Shown one piece after another: positions 33,640 through 45,214 of a stretch of DNA of 64,000 bases. The translations under genes were made by a program, and so were the position numbers. The stretch covers positions 27,371,213-27,435,212 of the forward strand of contig OZ026519.1 in NCBI GenBank assembly GCA_964019695.1. The letters are read 5' to 3'. The notes under the pieces are model-generated. The model was not told the origin of the DNA. It saw only the letters and a program-made list of their open reading frames with translations, and made no database searches. Numbering within the stretch: position 1 is the stretch's first letter; each line of letters starts with the position of its first letter. Origin of the DNA: Loripinus fragilis. Its lineage: Eukaryota > Mollusca > Bivalvia > Lucinida > Lucinidae.

Positions 33640-33935
33640 TCCTTAGGATGGAGGGATGGTAGTTGTTCTGAGGCGGTGATTCTATTGTTGTTGATCTATT
33701 GTTTAATGTACTTCTCAATATAGGGGTTCTGTTTTTGTCTTTGTTTTGGTGTGCATTACTTTGTGCCCTTCCTAGTTTTGGAATCATCTTGAAGAGGAAG
33801 AGAGAGCTGGTAGCTTTGCTTTTATTGTCTTACGGATATCTTGCTACTGTAAATGTTCAGTGGCTTTTCCTCACGATGTAGTGAGCTGGACTGGAGTTTA
33901 TGATTGTTGTATTTCCTGATCATACTAACTTCTCG
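33640..33935 (+). repeat. Dispersed repeat family E, copy 1
   Basis: Same family as 44,050-44,310 and 46,131-46,470 (+), and 37,840-38,080, 55,680-56,250 and 59,150-59,520 (-). Landmarks: 'tggttctattgttgttg', 'gaagagagagctggt', 'tttcctgatcatac'. The open frames in these segments (for example 33,699-33,881) are repeat sequence. Confidence 0.7.
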
Positions 33936-34061
33936 GTCCTGATACCAAGATGCCACCATGCTCAAAAAAGATAAAACCCCTTTTAATTATTCTCTGGAAC
34001 CAGAAGACTAAAATGCTACCAATCCCATATATGGTATTAACCTTTAAGTTCTTCTGATTAC

Positions 34062-34241
34062 CAGGGGCTTGGTATGAACGTTCGATGGGAGGTCGCACAA
34101 TGCTGAACTACTTCTTCAGGCGTTGAGTAGGCTTCAGAGCAGTATTTACATATACTCAAGTGTTCATGAAAGAAAAAAAATGTCGTCTCACATCTGTTAC
34201 AGAAATACTGACGTCGTCTATTGCCTGTTACACAGTCGTCT
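34062..34241 (-). CDS. Possible exon encoding a C2H2 zinc-finger segment
   Basis: The minus-strand frame contains 'FCNRCE' and then 'ICKYCSEAYSTPEEVVQHCA' followed by 'TSHR', that is C-x2-C-x12-H-x4-H with an earlier C-x2-C pair. A possible acceptor (TTAG) precedes 34,241 and a GTAATC donor follows 34,062. An alternative unspliced ATG is at 34,255 with a stop at 34,058. It lies inside the nested 32,066-34,708 element, so it may be the remains of that element's own protein or captured host sequence. No other exon recognised. Confidence 0.45.
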
Positions 34242-36429
34242 CTAATCAGTAACATTAGGAAAATAAAATTTTGAGGTTTTCAGTTTTTTTTTAAAAAGGA
34301 CATGTTAAAATTGACTGGAAAATCATGTGAGATTTATTGTCTGACCATTTATGCTTATTTCATGATGAGAAAGCAAGTAATTAATCACAAATTACACATT
34401 TCTGAAGTTTCTTTTCCAGACCAGAGTTTTACAATTTAACTTCAAATATCTATGGGGTTTGTACCTCTAATGTCAAACTTACAAACACTAATATGAAAGG
34501 AATTATTTAAAATAGCCAAACACACTATATTATCATTTTTTGCGACGTCTGTGTGTGTAACCCCTTTCCACTGTCGTCCAAAACCCTAAATCTGTCATCT
34601 AAAATCCGTTACCTGTCGTCCAGCACAGGTAAGCAGTCGTCATGGGCCTGTAACGAATTGTCGTCCAGAACCACCTTGCGTTGTAACTGACATCCCTAAG
34701 CGTGTATGTGTTTACATTGCTTACGATCACCTTACGATTTCTTTCGGCGGCAAACTAGGACAAAACCTTACAGAGACTTTGCGGATATCGTACGACAACC
34801 GCAAGTTTATCGTACAATCATCGTGTTATCTTCACGACCCTCCTATATAAATCGCACGATGCCCGTACGATGACCTTGCGGAAGTCGCAAAGAGTCGGTA
34901 CACTGACTGTGCAATTGTTGTGTAATTATGTGCATGGATTTAAAAAGCCATCCATGTTCTGCTTTGGATTCCATTTGAACTGTGTTTCAAAGTCATGTGA
35001 TCACAAATCGTGCTGTGAGGAGGCTAGTGTTTTTAGTTAAACATGGTCCCAAGGTATGGAACAGCGTGAATCGTTTGTGTATATTTTAATGTCAATTTTT
35101 AAGTTCTGCAGTTTTCATAAAGTTTAAATCACGAAATATTACAACAACCCATTTTTATAGTACACTTTTATAAATCGAAAAGTATCACTTTAATTGAAAC
35201 TATAAAAATGCTTTAATTGTCTCGTCTTGTAGATTCAGCGTAGACTAAAACGCCTATTATGGTTTTATTCAGTATAATCATCCAAAGGCACTCTACGGCC
35301 AGCAACACATAAAATCTTCGCCATAAGCAAAATGAAGTTGTTGCATGCGAACAACAAAGGTACTGACCAGAATGCGCTTTCTTCCACCCGGCCTGGTCAG
35401 CACATTTGCCATTCGTTTTAGTAAAATACATTTTGTAGAACATTCATACATTCAAATTTTAATGTTCGAACTAGTCGCATATTCTCGCTACGAGACCCAT
35501 ATATTTTATTCCTTGAAGTAATACTCAAATTCAAATCCAAAAGAAATATCTGGACTTTTTATTAATCTTTTCTCATTTATTAAACCCCTTATCCAACCAG
35601 CATTTTATATACTGAAAATGCATATATGCATTTCACGTTAGGTGCATATTTTCAATTGCACTTCAGACAATTTTATCATGGAAGCATACTCTATGGGCCC
35701 TGATTGAGTCACACTGAGTGGTGGTATTAGAGACATCGCCTGAAGACAAATATTGAAATGAAACAAACAGCTAATGATAACCAATTTATACCCGTCTGGA
35801 AATTGTTGACACGTCGCAAGGCGACCGCACGATCATTGTGCCATCGCATTGGGGTTACCACAGGATGACTGTCCGATGTCCGTACGATTTTACGGGCCAT
35901 GCAAGGGCATCGTGCGGGGACCTTGCGGGGACTTTGCGGGCTCCTTACGACTATCACAAGAGTCTACGATCATTTTTTGACCAAAATGACAATCTAAAAC
36001 CCTGCGTTGTCCTCATGATCACCGTGCGGTGCCCGTACGGGGATCGTACGATGTCATTGGGATGTGTCTACGGGCTACGGGCTTACAATTTTTTTCAAAT
36101 TTGTCATTGTGCGGAGAGGCCACGATGCCAGTAAATCCGTACGATGATCGCAAAGTCTCCCTGCGGAGGACGCACGGAAACGGTGATTAAGACATCGTAG
36201 GGGCATCGTATACTCGTTGTAACGCAAATGTAACCGAGGCTTTAGATTTAAGATTTCTAGCTCCTAATTTCTTTTTAGGAAATATGGGTGATGCCCGAGA
36301 AACAACAAATTGCAATTTCATGTGTTCTTTTTTATCCTGTTTTCAGCAGTTAACATTGGTCATATTTTCACTTTACCATGTTAAGCACATGTAAAAAGTT
36401 AGGTTTTCAACTGATGCAGATCATACAAC

Positions 36430-37150
36430 TGTTGAGCCAGTAACAAGATAGGGCTTACACTGGCTCAGAATTTGTTGTAGCCAACACTTTAGCCAAATGG
36501 AAATCGTTGGAGCCAAATGAAAATAACTTAAGCAAAGGTTTTAGCCAGAAAGTTGTATAAAAATGGTGTTTTGTATTTAACTCTTTGCCCACTAGGGGCA
36601 ACTCCTGTTGTCTGCAAACAGTTTGGACCCAGATCAAGCCCGACAAAATGTCAAGCCTGATCTGCACACTGGTAAATGTATACGTCGATTTGGTGGTATT
36701 TACGCGTATTGCGGGTACTTCATAGACCGGAAGTGGTAGATATTGGTGTTAATACTATATAGAAAAACATGCCATATGCCTAAAGGACTATAGACTTCAA
36801 TCATTTTTAAGTATTCAGTATGTGCATGGCGATTTATGTAAGCATTTAGGAATAGATTCAAGTACCGATCATCCAGATCGTTACTCGAATCTATTCCTAA
36901 ATGCTTACATAAATCTCCAAGTGCATGACGAATACTTAAAAATGATCTATTTCTATAGTCCTTTAGGCATATGGCATGTTTTTCTATATAGTATTAACAC
37001 CAATATCTACCACTTCCGGTCTATGAAGTACCGGCAATATGTGTAAATACCACCAAATCGACGTATACATTTACCAGTGTGATCTGGGTCCAAATTGTTT
37101 GACACCATGATGATATTGAAATAATCCAGCATCCAAAGAGTAAAATATGG
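36430..37150. repeat. Dispersed hairpin repeat split by a palindromic MITE
   Basis: Left part 36,430-36,664 ends 'gcctgatctg', and the right part resumes at 37,082 with 'atctgggtccaaattgtttg'. Removing the insertion and one ATCTG restores the family consensus. The outer portion contains the 'gctacaatggct' motif also seen near 14,570. Confidence 0.7.
36665..37081. mobile_element. Near-perfect 417-bp palindromic MITE, TSD ATCTG
   Basis: Starts 'cacactggtaaatgtatacg' and ends with its reverse complement. The arms of about 195 bp pair almost completely around a short centre (36,862-36,890, itself containing 'cgatcatccagatcg'). The 5-bp duplication ATCTG at 36,660-36,664 and 37,082-37,086 is confirmed by the restored host repeat. 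Very few arm mismatches indicate a young insertion. No coding. The minus frames at 37,007-37,233 are arm shadows. Confidence 0.9.
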
Positions 37151-37419
37151 CACAATAATAAAGTGCGAAGGAATAATAAAAGCAATAAGCTGATCAAAAT
37201 ACACTTTTGGCAAATATGTAATTTTTGAACCACCTAGACTGACATTTTAGCCAATGAATACATTTTTAGTAGCAAATGGCTACAATGGCTAATGGCAGGG
37301 TGAGCCCTGCAGACTCTTTAGATTTAGATATGCCGAATATCTTGAGAAATTGAGATGTCTTTAATATGTATGCAGTATTATTTGAGACATGGCATGAGAT
37401 TTCTGACAATATGGTTTGT

Positions 37420-37630
37420 GCGATCAGCAAAGGCTCAGACCAGCCTGCGCATACCAACAGTCTGATCAGAGCTTTTGCTAGTCGCTTGATTATTCTATGA
37501 TTGTTAAGCTACTGACTGAACACCATTTGGAGTTTATAAGCTTAAAAGGAGGCTGTACAGGCTAGTCTGAGTCTACCCTTGTCAAAATGCCACATTGTTG
37601 GAAATCACATGCCACAGCTCATTTTGTAAT
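37420..37630. mobile_element. MITE with 'TTTCCAACAATGTGG' termini, copy 2
   Basis: Carries 'cagcctgcgcatacc', 'agctactgactgaacaccat' and the right end 'ccacattgttggaaatcaca'. The left terminus is degraded. Confidence 0.65.
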
Positions 37631-37839
37631 TAATATGCAGAATTTAAGAACTTTTAATGTGTATAAATATATCTTTTTGAAATACATTATATAATTTAAT
37701 ATTTGTTGTTTTTCTTTCTTAATTTTTTTTATGCAGCATATGACTGACCAAAGGACATTACATGCACATGTGATTGGCAGCAATTTGATTCATCCTTATG
37801 CACAAATGATGACATTTTAGATGTGTAATGACAAAATTT

Positions 37840-38080
37840 TCTTCAGGATTTTCCCAGGCCAGGTTCACAAAAATAGTCAGTATGATCAGGAATACCACAA
37901 TCACAAACTGCAGACAAACCCATGGCACCGGGAGGAAGAGACACCAGGAAGACAAACTAAGCAAAGCAACCAGCTCTCTTTTCCCCATCAAGATAATTGC
38001 AAAACTGGAATGGGCATAAAGTAACACACAACAAAACATAGAACAATTACAGAATCCAAAATGTTACAATCAACAATACT
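37840..38080 (-). repeat. Dispersed repeat family E, copy 2
   Basis: Reverse orientation; contains 'gatcaggaataccacaatca' and 'accagctctcttttccccat'. The overlapping 93-, 67- and 63-codon frames are repeat-derived. Confidence 0.7.
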
Positions 38081-39650
38081 GCACTTTCCTGTCACAAACT
38101 ATACCTTTGATATTTAGGGAAGGAAAGGGATTGTCCTATCAATGAGAAAAAAGGGTGCCGATAATCTGTTTGTCTAAGTACAGCCCTTTGGTTTTGCATT
38201 TGCAAAACGTTTGATTTCTCCATCTTGTCCAACCAAGGGTTGCAAAATTCCCTATCTTAACCCTTGGCCTTACATTTAGGGTTTAGTCTGATAGAGTATG
38301 CCATGAGACACATGTTGATTGGCGAGACCAGGCGTCCAGATATACAATGCGTAATTGATTTACATTCAATTTTCTTACATCACAATTTACATAGCTGTTT
38401 GGTGCTCAAAGGAACCGTCACATTAAGAGGGCTCTTTTATAGTGTCTAATGCAATTTTTTGTACTGAAGGACAGAAAAAAAAGAAACAATTTTATGATCA
38501 AAATGAATAGATGTCTAAAAATTGTGTAAGACTTGAGTCGGGGAGGGGGGGGGGGAGTTCCTATTTCTCAACCCGGTGCTCCAGATAAGTTTAACTACCA
38601 CCAGTATGGGAACTGGTCCAAATGAAATTTGATCCGTACAAGCTTTTTCAGTCTGTAGAGTATATTAATTTATTTTTATATTATGCTTATCCAAGATTTT
38701 GGTGAAAGCTTATAAATACTTGTATTGCAATCGGTCATGTTGTTGCTGTCTTCATGTAAAGTTCGACCTACCCATTAATCAAAACAGTGATGTCCCTATG
38801 CACATATGCAAGAATATTGGAACACGGGTGCCAGCTTCATTGCCATCTGACCTAGACAATTTATACACACACTGCAAAAGTTTCTACCTTGACTGGTTCA
38901 CACGAAATTAACAGAACCAAACCGTTAGCAAACTCTCTGGTTGCTTTATCTGCAGTTGAATTCTTCTGAAAATATGTGCTTTTCAAGGAAGAAATGGTTA
39001 GGAGATGTGACTGTTGAGGAGTTAGTATCGAGACAAAAATAAATCATTGATACAGGGATCAAGCTAGGGGGAGACTAGGGCGAAATAGTCGCCCTTGGGG
39101 CCGAAATTTCGCCCTAAATGGGACCCAGGGAGAAGTGGGAGTTTCCCTAAAAAAATTTTTTTTTTTTTTAGGGAGACTCATTTTCATTCTGTCACCACAC
39201 AAATGCAACCTGTGGTGACATCATCAGACAATCTACTACCACTGCATCATGTTTCTCCTTCCATTAAATGGCAATAGTATGTGTAATGGCTAATTTGCTT
39301 CTAAATTGACAGAAAATGCCGTAATTTTGCGCTATAACTTCTCCCTATCTGACTGTCACTTCTCCCTATTTTTCCTGCATTCTGGGCCCGCTTGGTCCCT
39401 GATTGATAAGTATTAAGTTGTCCAGCAGGTTGATTCTGGATTTCTGAAATGCATAAATTTTGATAGATTCACAAATCAATTCAAATACCAAGCGTCTTCT
39501 GATTCAAATGGATAAAAACACTATGGGTTACTAGAAAATAACGTACCGCACAGGCAAAAACACACCCCTATTTAGTACATATTAATTTTCAACTCTATCA
39601 GTATTTGGGGAAAATGGACCCATAGTTTACGCCTGTAAGGACACAATATA
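38081..39650. other. Non-coding repeat-rich stretch
   Basis: No convincing gene. A G-run lies at 38,541-38,554. A segment at 39,060-39,175 repeats 'gggagac/tcgccct' words around an A/T run. The 70-codon frame at 38,699-38,911 has protein-like composition but no domain I recognise. Confidence 0.4.
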
Positions 39651-39669
39651 TAAGGAGCACTGCCAACCG

Positions 39670-39880
39670 ATTGTTGTGGGTAGGCAAAGAATTGTCTCAA
39701 GCAGACAATTCTTTTGAGCACCCAATTTATATGTTTAAATCTCTGAGTTGTGGATACTCAAAAGAACGGTCTCAAAGTCAACGTTCTTTTGAACACCAAA
39801 AACAACTGTTAAAACTGATGGATGAAATAAGAAAATATTCACAATTACTTGGACGGACCCAGTATACTGGGTCCGAGACA
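39670..39880. repeat. Hairpin repeat plus 22-bp perfect palindrome
   Basis: 'ttgtctcaagcagacaattc' and 'gaacggtctcaaagtcaacg' hairpins, inverted relative to 11,250-11,470. A perfect 22-bp palindrome ('cggacccagta' and its complement) spans 39,854-39,875. Confidence 0.65.
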
Positions 39881-40715
39881 ATTATATCGCTGGAATGATT
39901 TAAATGCTTATCTAGACATATGATTCTATACCCAGCGAGGACTCAAATCAGGTTGCCCATCCACAACATTAAATACCGGTATACAAGAAATTATGCGTTA
40001 TTGAAATGTTTCATTGTTTATTTCATTTTTTTCCGTTCCTCCCCAGATCATAGAAGTCAGCCTTATCTGTTCTAAAAAGAACACTCTTATCAAAAACACT
40101 TTGATGCACGCTCACTTCAAACAATAATCCTTTATATATAATTACTCAGTGTTAGTTTTTTAACCTTATTTTTATATACATGCCGCCTGTTTAAATTATT
40201 GCTTCACCCATGTAAATCAGGAATTCACCCAATATTTTTTTTTTACAGTACCCGGCCATGATTGTGTATAGTCAAGGCATGGTTGGTGGGATACATCAAT
40301 GAACTTTTATAGCATTGCCAAAGAAAGACAGAATAAAGGACTGTGGAATGTATCCGATCAGGGTAGGGTACCCTTAGAAACGATGGTGTTACGTAAACGG
40401 GTCCCCAATTAAAATTGCCCATTTGATAGGAGGCTAAGGTAGTGATTTTCATTTCTAGGGTACCCTGATCTGATTTAATTTAGGCTTAGTGCCAGTCAGT
40501 CTAGAGGGAGAGAGCCTAGGGATGATTTACCCCAATGACAGAAGATGGCGAAATGTACTTGCTATTCGCCAGTAAAATGTTCTGAATCTGTCTTTTCTAT
40601 CTTATATGAACAGATATTTTCTAAAACAGACCATCAGCAAGAAATCTGCATGACAGATAATTGTATTCGTTTATACACATGTAGGTATGGCCTATTTAAT
40701 ATTTTGACATACATA

Positions 40716-40917
40716 GGGTAAAGTCAGGTAACTTCGGACATCAGGTAAATTCGGACAGTGGAATGTTCGTTTCATATTTTAATTATTGGAATGAAAAAGT
40801 AAATTAACTAAGCAAACAGTGAAAATCCTGATGAGACGGCTCATAAGGAGCCGTCTCATCTGGATTTCCACATTTTGCAAATGTATGTCCGAATTTACCT
40901 GATGTCCGAAATTACCC
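40716..40917. mobile_element. Mariner-like MITE, TA TSD
   Basis: Ends 'gggtaaagtcaggtaacttc' and 'ccgaaattaccc'. Inside both, 'ttcggacatcaggtaaattc' occurs inverted, with an 11-bp insertion on the left. TA flanks both sides (40,714-40,715 and 40,918-40,919). The centre contains a hairpin 'gagacggctcataaggagcc'. Confidence 0.7.
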
Positions 40918-41241
40918 TACTATACCATAATACTTATTACAATGAAAAAAACTTTCGACGGTAAAAAGTTTAGGTCGCGAAAACCCAGTACAATTAAAAC
41001 ATCAGCATACAAGAAATGACGAAGGCTTATAATTGTCATTGCTTAGCAGTTATGGGGTTGATTGACACTAACTTTCTCACATAGCGTGGCTAATCCGTTT
41101 AGTTGTTCGCTAAAATCATCACGGTAATTGATACAGCTGATTTTGACCAGTGAAGAAGTTTATACCTCCAATCGTCTTGAAATAAACCCAAATGGATGAA
41201 AATTGAGGGTAAAATCAGATCGCACACAAATGCGTCATGTG

Positions 41242-41526
41242 CGGATCCAGAGGAGGGGGTAGGCGTCCGGACCCATCTGGAAAATCACAAATTAAATGGG
41301 TTTCTATAGAAATTAGCATTTGAACCTCCCCAACTGGAAAATATTGGATCCCCTCTGAAACCTTGGGAAATTATAGTTACCTAGAAATAACCATTGGACA
41401 CCCTCAATAAAATTGTAAAATGAGTTGAGGACTTAAAACAACAACAAAAAACAAAAAAAAACGCTGTTGACAGCCAGGCCTTGACCCCCCCCCCCCCCCC
41501 CAGAAAAAGATCCTGGATCCGCGCTT
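41242..41526. mobile_element. 'cgcggatcc'-type MITE, copy 3
   Basis: Left end 'gcggatccagaggagggggt', right end 'gatcctggatccgcgc', with a long C-run at 41,486-41,501. Same terminal style as 2,888-3,397 but with a different interior. Confidence 0.6.
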
Positions 41527-43735
41527 GTCCTTAGAAAGTACGCAAAATAGGTAACTTAGTAAACAGGTCTGGTATTGTTCTGGTAAGGTTAGTCAAAATA
41601 TTGATTGTTGAAATCACAAGGGGAATAGTTGAGAAAACTATTCCGAAATTTGTATGTGTTTAAATGCTGATAGCCTACTTTGATAGCCTCGGACCCAGTG
41701 GTTTGAAATAGATCATCTACAAAAAAAAGAAAAAAAAACAACAACAGAATTTCAAGTTCAGAAGTCATGGTCTATTAGAAATTAGTTATCACTTGATAAC
41801 GATGACGAAACCGTTTAATATTTTTTTTTATTAAACTTGCATACCCTTCTCAACTAAAAATTCAGACTGTTAAATTTTCATATTTTAGACTTCTAAACTT
41901 GATTTTATGGAAAATAAGATTGGAATGTCTCAGCCGGCTATGTATTTATGTAGGATTTAAATTGATTTAGGCCTTAATAGCTAAACATAGGGCCTATAGA
42001 AGCCGGTGCGGTTGCACATACTATTGTGCATATTTTTATATACCCCCCCCCCCCTCCTTCTTGTGTAGTGGCTAGCATGGGTCCATTCGTCAATATTTTT
42101 GCCAATATTTTCTTATGCAACTATTCTAAAAAAAATAAGATTAGAAAGGCATCGGTAGTCCGTTATTAATTTTGGCTGAGCCTGATATTGACTTAGAAAC
42201 GGAAAATAAAAAAAGGAAAAATGATCAGACATACATGCTATATAGTGGTGGCGCTTGTTTCTGAGGAGCACATTAAATTGGATGTTGATTGCAAGTTTTC
42301 GTTTTATAGTTAAAATTGAAAGATAAAACAAACCTTTTTAAGGCTTAGGCAAATTATTTACATGCGTTACTGCCGCACACACTTTGATGCAGTTCATTCT
42401 CCTTTCTTCCAGCTATAGGCTTTGTAAAAGCTTGGTTAACTAGACGGATAATTCTCATTAAATGTTATTACACTGTTTATTATCATCAATTATCATCAAT
42501 TATCACCAATTAAACCTAATAATGGGCCAGGTGATTTGTCTGGTCAGCACTGCCTCTGGTCAGCATTTTAGTCACTTTGGTCAGCTTTTGGTCAGCCTTT
42601 TATAAGGTAAACGGTCAGCAGTTCTGCAGTGAAAGTCAGCGTTTTAGTCACACCCTACATTTTCCAGGGGGAGAGGGGTCCAATAGCTTATTCCCATGTT
42701 AACCAATAGAACTTGTAATGCGGAGGGTCCGGACCCGCTGCCCACCCCTCTGGATCTGCGGATGCCTTTTGAAATAAGTTGACATCGTGACTAATGCGTA
42801 TGCACACTTGTTTTCGCTCAGCTAAATATGGTTACGGCATTTGCGCATGTGTGACGTTTATTTAGTTGTATCGCTGTCTTGTACACGGAAAACGTCCCAT
42901 CACTGTGCAAAGCAGTACACGAAAAACAAGATGAGAAACAGACAGTATGGAACTTCAAAAATGGCAGGAAACACACACCTATTGTTAGCCTCACTTTTAC
43001 ACGTGCTGATGAAATTCCATGCATTTACCCACTTGAATCTATCTGAGTATATATGTATGTTCGGGGATAGACAGATTGTTTCCTCTTCGAACAGGCATTT
43101 TTAGGTTTAGATTTCAGCAAGAGGGTATATCACTCCAATAATAACCAATAAACCTACATTCATGGTCATTAATCTAAAACTATCCTGTTAAAAACTTCAA
43201 ATGGTCCTTAATTCTATAGCATATCATAATTGAACACTGATAGGGGTCTTTAATCCTTGTTTTATCTTTTTCGTGGCAATTCTAAGGACCAAAGTGTGTA
43301 AGTAGTGTCCATTTTATTGCAAATAAAATGATAGCTAATGGTTACAAAGAGAAGACAATAATCTCATGGGTGCTTTGATGAGTTTCATGCCAAATAGAAC
43401 ATTAATGGGAGTCATTACCCCTGCATTATGTTTTATGTCCATTATGATTATAAAAATGTACAACGTATGCCCGATATTTGCTGAACAAAATAATAATGCA
43501 TGGTCAAAAAGAAAAAGTGCATTTAACTCATGGGCATTGATTTGGTTCATACCCATCAAATAGCATTCAAATAAATTCATTGCCATCAATATTTCTTATA
43601 ATGGTTTTGGGAAACACAGCTACATTATGTTGCCTACAAATCTAAAGGTTCCGAATAGGTAGAACCCAAACAGTGATTCTGGACCAACGGGGTAGCTCAA
43701 CTACGAGTGTTCCGATGGCTGCGCACTCAAACTGG
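41527..43735. other. Non-coding repeat-rich stretch
   Basis: No gene seen. About 42,070-42,240 matches 48,590-48,780 in direct orientation ('cgtcaatattt', 'tccgttattgattt', 'tagaaacggaaaa'). About 42,400-42,650 is the inverse of 8,841-9,100, and 42,655-42,775 is a partial inverse of 2,888-3,020. Frames on both strands at 43,335-43,589 have no recognisable domain. Confidence 0.5.
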
Positions 43736-43739
43736 AATG

Positions 43740-43805
43740 TCTGTCTTTTTTGTTTCTGTCTGTCTGTTTGTCTCTATGTCTGTCTGTCTATCTGTCTGTT
43801 ATAAA
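43740..43805. repeat. (GTCT)n-type microsatellite
   Basis: Imperfect GTCT units with interruptions. Flanked by 'ggggtagctcaactacgagt' before and SINE-like DNA after. Confidence 0.8.
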
Positions 43806-43896
43806 CCGTTGCCATTTGCCTAAAACAGACAGAGACGTCACCCCGTCAAAGTCGTCGAATTCGCAGTAGGTAGTGGTAATTTTGACCACCCTGAAA

Positions 43897-43955
43897 GCGG
43901 TGGCGGTTAAAGCGCCTGATCAGTGTTCTGAGGACTGTGAGCTCGAGCAGCAAAA
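43897..43955 (+). mobile_element. Possible tRNA-derived SINE head
   Basis: 'gcggtggcggttaaagcgcc' followed by 'gttctgaggactgtgagctc' resembles tRNA-Ser/Leu A-box and variable-arm sequence, but the B box is degenerate. I do not call a functional tRNA. Confidence 0.3.
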
Positions 43956-44049
43956 TCTATTTGTCTTTCCGTCTAACTGTGTGTCTTTCTCCCTAACACA
44001 AACCTACGACTTCCTTTGTTTGAACATGACTTGTTCAGAATAATAGGCT

Positions 44050-44310
44050 TATAGTGATTATGTTGTTGTTGATTCGTTGTTGATTGTTACTCCCATTTTG
44101 GGATTCTGTAATTGTTCTATATATTGTTATGCGTTACTTTGTGTCCATTCTACTTTTGCAATCATATCGATTGGGAAGAGAGAGCTGGTTGCGTTGCTTT
44201 GTTTGTCTTCCTGGTGTCTCGTGATTGCTGTGTGGCTCTTCCTCACGGTGCTACGGGCTTGTCTGCAGTTTGTGATTGTGGTATTTCCTGATCATACTTA
44301 CTACTTTTAT
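44050..44310 (+). repeat. Dispersed repeat family E, copy 3
   Basis: 'gttgattgttactcccattt', 'gggaagagagagctggttgc' and 'tttcctgatcatacttact' match the other copies. The 95-codon frame here is repeat-derived. Confidence 0.7.
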
Positions 44311-44973
44311 ATATGCCTAGCGTTGGTCAAGCTGTTTGTGAAAGCGTATACTTCTATGAATTAAGGTCCATCCATGATGCCTGCCATTTATTGGTCGTAA
44401 AGAGCTTGTCGCAACAAATGCAGATATAATTTGAAAATCATTACTCTTGTCTGTTGGTCATATGATACATGTAATGATACTTAACTATTTTGTATTAGAT
44501 GATACTACATGAATGACCAAATTTTATGTATAAGAATTGAACAAAAGAAGTAGACTGCGAGGCTATGCGGTGCTTTGCGAATAGTTTACTGAATACATTA
44601 ATACAGGAGCCCATATGTTAGATGGTATTCAATATATGAAACAAAACTGATTTTGAAATCGCCTTTTCGCAAATTCAGGGTTTTGCAATATATGCGCGAC
44701 GTTGTTATAAGCATGGGCGTCATTTCATGACATTACCAAAATATGTACATGCAATTAGTATCACTTGTATTTGTGGTTCCATCAATTTTAAGGCGTCATG
44801 TGATATATTCTTAGTTTCCTCAATTTCAAATGACTACTATTGCGATAATTTCACATACTATTATCTATTGTAATTGAGCAGTTTGGGCACCGACGAGGCT
44901 GCGCGGAGTATTCGCTGGTCGCTGGTGCCTTAATATTACGAGCAGCTGAAAAGAAGCATCTTGATTTACTCAC

Positions 44974-45088
44974 ATAGACATTGCTGTGGATCATCTCCTG
45001 GTCCTCCTATACCTTGATCACTGGAGAAAAATATACTTGAAGACAAAGCGATTGAAAAAAGAAAGGTTAAAAGTGCTAACATTTTCAT
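44974..45088 (-). CDS. First coding exon of a small secreted Cys-containing peptide (copy 2)
   Basis: From ATG 45,088 to a GTGAGT donor (exon ends 44,974), 38 codons plus one base: a signal-peptide-like start (MKMLALLTFLFSIALSSS), then a Gly/Asp-rich stretch with 'GGPGDDPQQC'. The exon ends in phase 1, as in copy 1 at 5,736-5,817. The N-terminal 18 residues and 5' flank are similar between the copies; this one has about 11 extra residues after the signal. Unspliced, the frame closes two codons later, so splicing is needed for a longer product. No second exon found. Function unknown. Confidence 0.5.
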
Positions 45089-45214
45089 TCAACTTATCCG
45101 ATTTCGGTACCTTTTACATGTATTACTGGCACTACCGTTGTGAAATAAAACTTAATAACTAATAGGGTTGAAAGAAATCAATGGAAAAAATCACATATAT
45201 GATACCAGTATTAA

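Larger units (their letters stand above)
32066..34708. mobile_element. Nested DNA transposon, 2.64 kb, 5-bp TSD (TATGT), CACGCTTAGGG termini
   Basis: The left terminus 'cacgcttagggatgtc' and about 70 bp after it ('acgcaaggtggttctggacg') recur inverted at 34,640-34,708. TATGT flanks both ends (32,061-32,065 and 34,709-34,713). 'gacgac' and 'gttacagg' words recur subterminally. It contains a family E repeat (33,640-33,935) and a possible C2H2 exon on the - strand. A 5-bp TSD with CAC-starting termini does not match a superfamily I can name with confidence. Confidence 0.75.
31960..36240. mobile_element. Outer DNA element with GCCTCGGTTACATTTGC termini, split by a nested element
   Basis: The left end 'gcctcggttacatttgc' (31,962) is the inverse of 'gcaaatgtaaccgaggc' at about 36,222-36,239. 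A TTA-like flank on both sides suggests a 3-bp TSD, and Harbinger-type affiliation is inferred only. Subterminal DNA is rich in 'cgtacgat', 'cttgcgg' and 'cttacgat' words at both ends. After removing the nested 32,066-34,708 element, about 1.6 kb remains. The GC-rich 98-codon frame at 35,838 is one of these subterminal repeats, not a protein. Confidence 0.65.

Noticed and set aside
35838..36134. 98-residue + strand ORF as a gene
   Set aside because: It is made of GC-rich subterminal repeat words of a DNA element and has no domain.
38699..38911. 70-residue + frame with protein-like composition
   Set aside because: No motif or splice context could be tied to a family; mentioned only within the surrounding non-coding entry.
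43335..43589. Overlapping 84- and 65-residue frames on both strands
   Set aside because: No domain, no splice-site support, and no similarity to a known family that I recognise.
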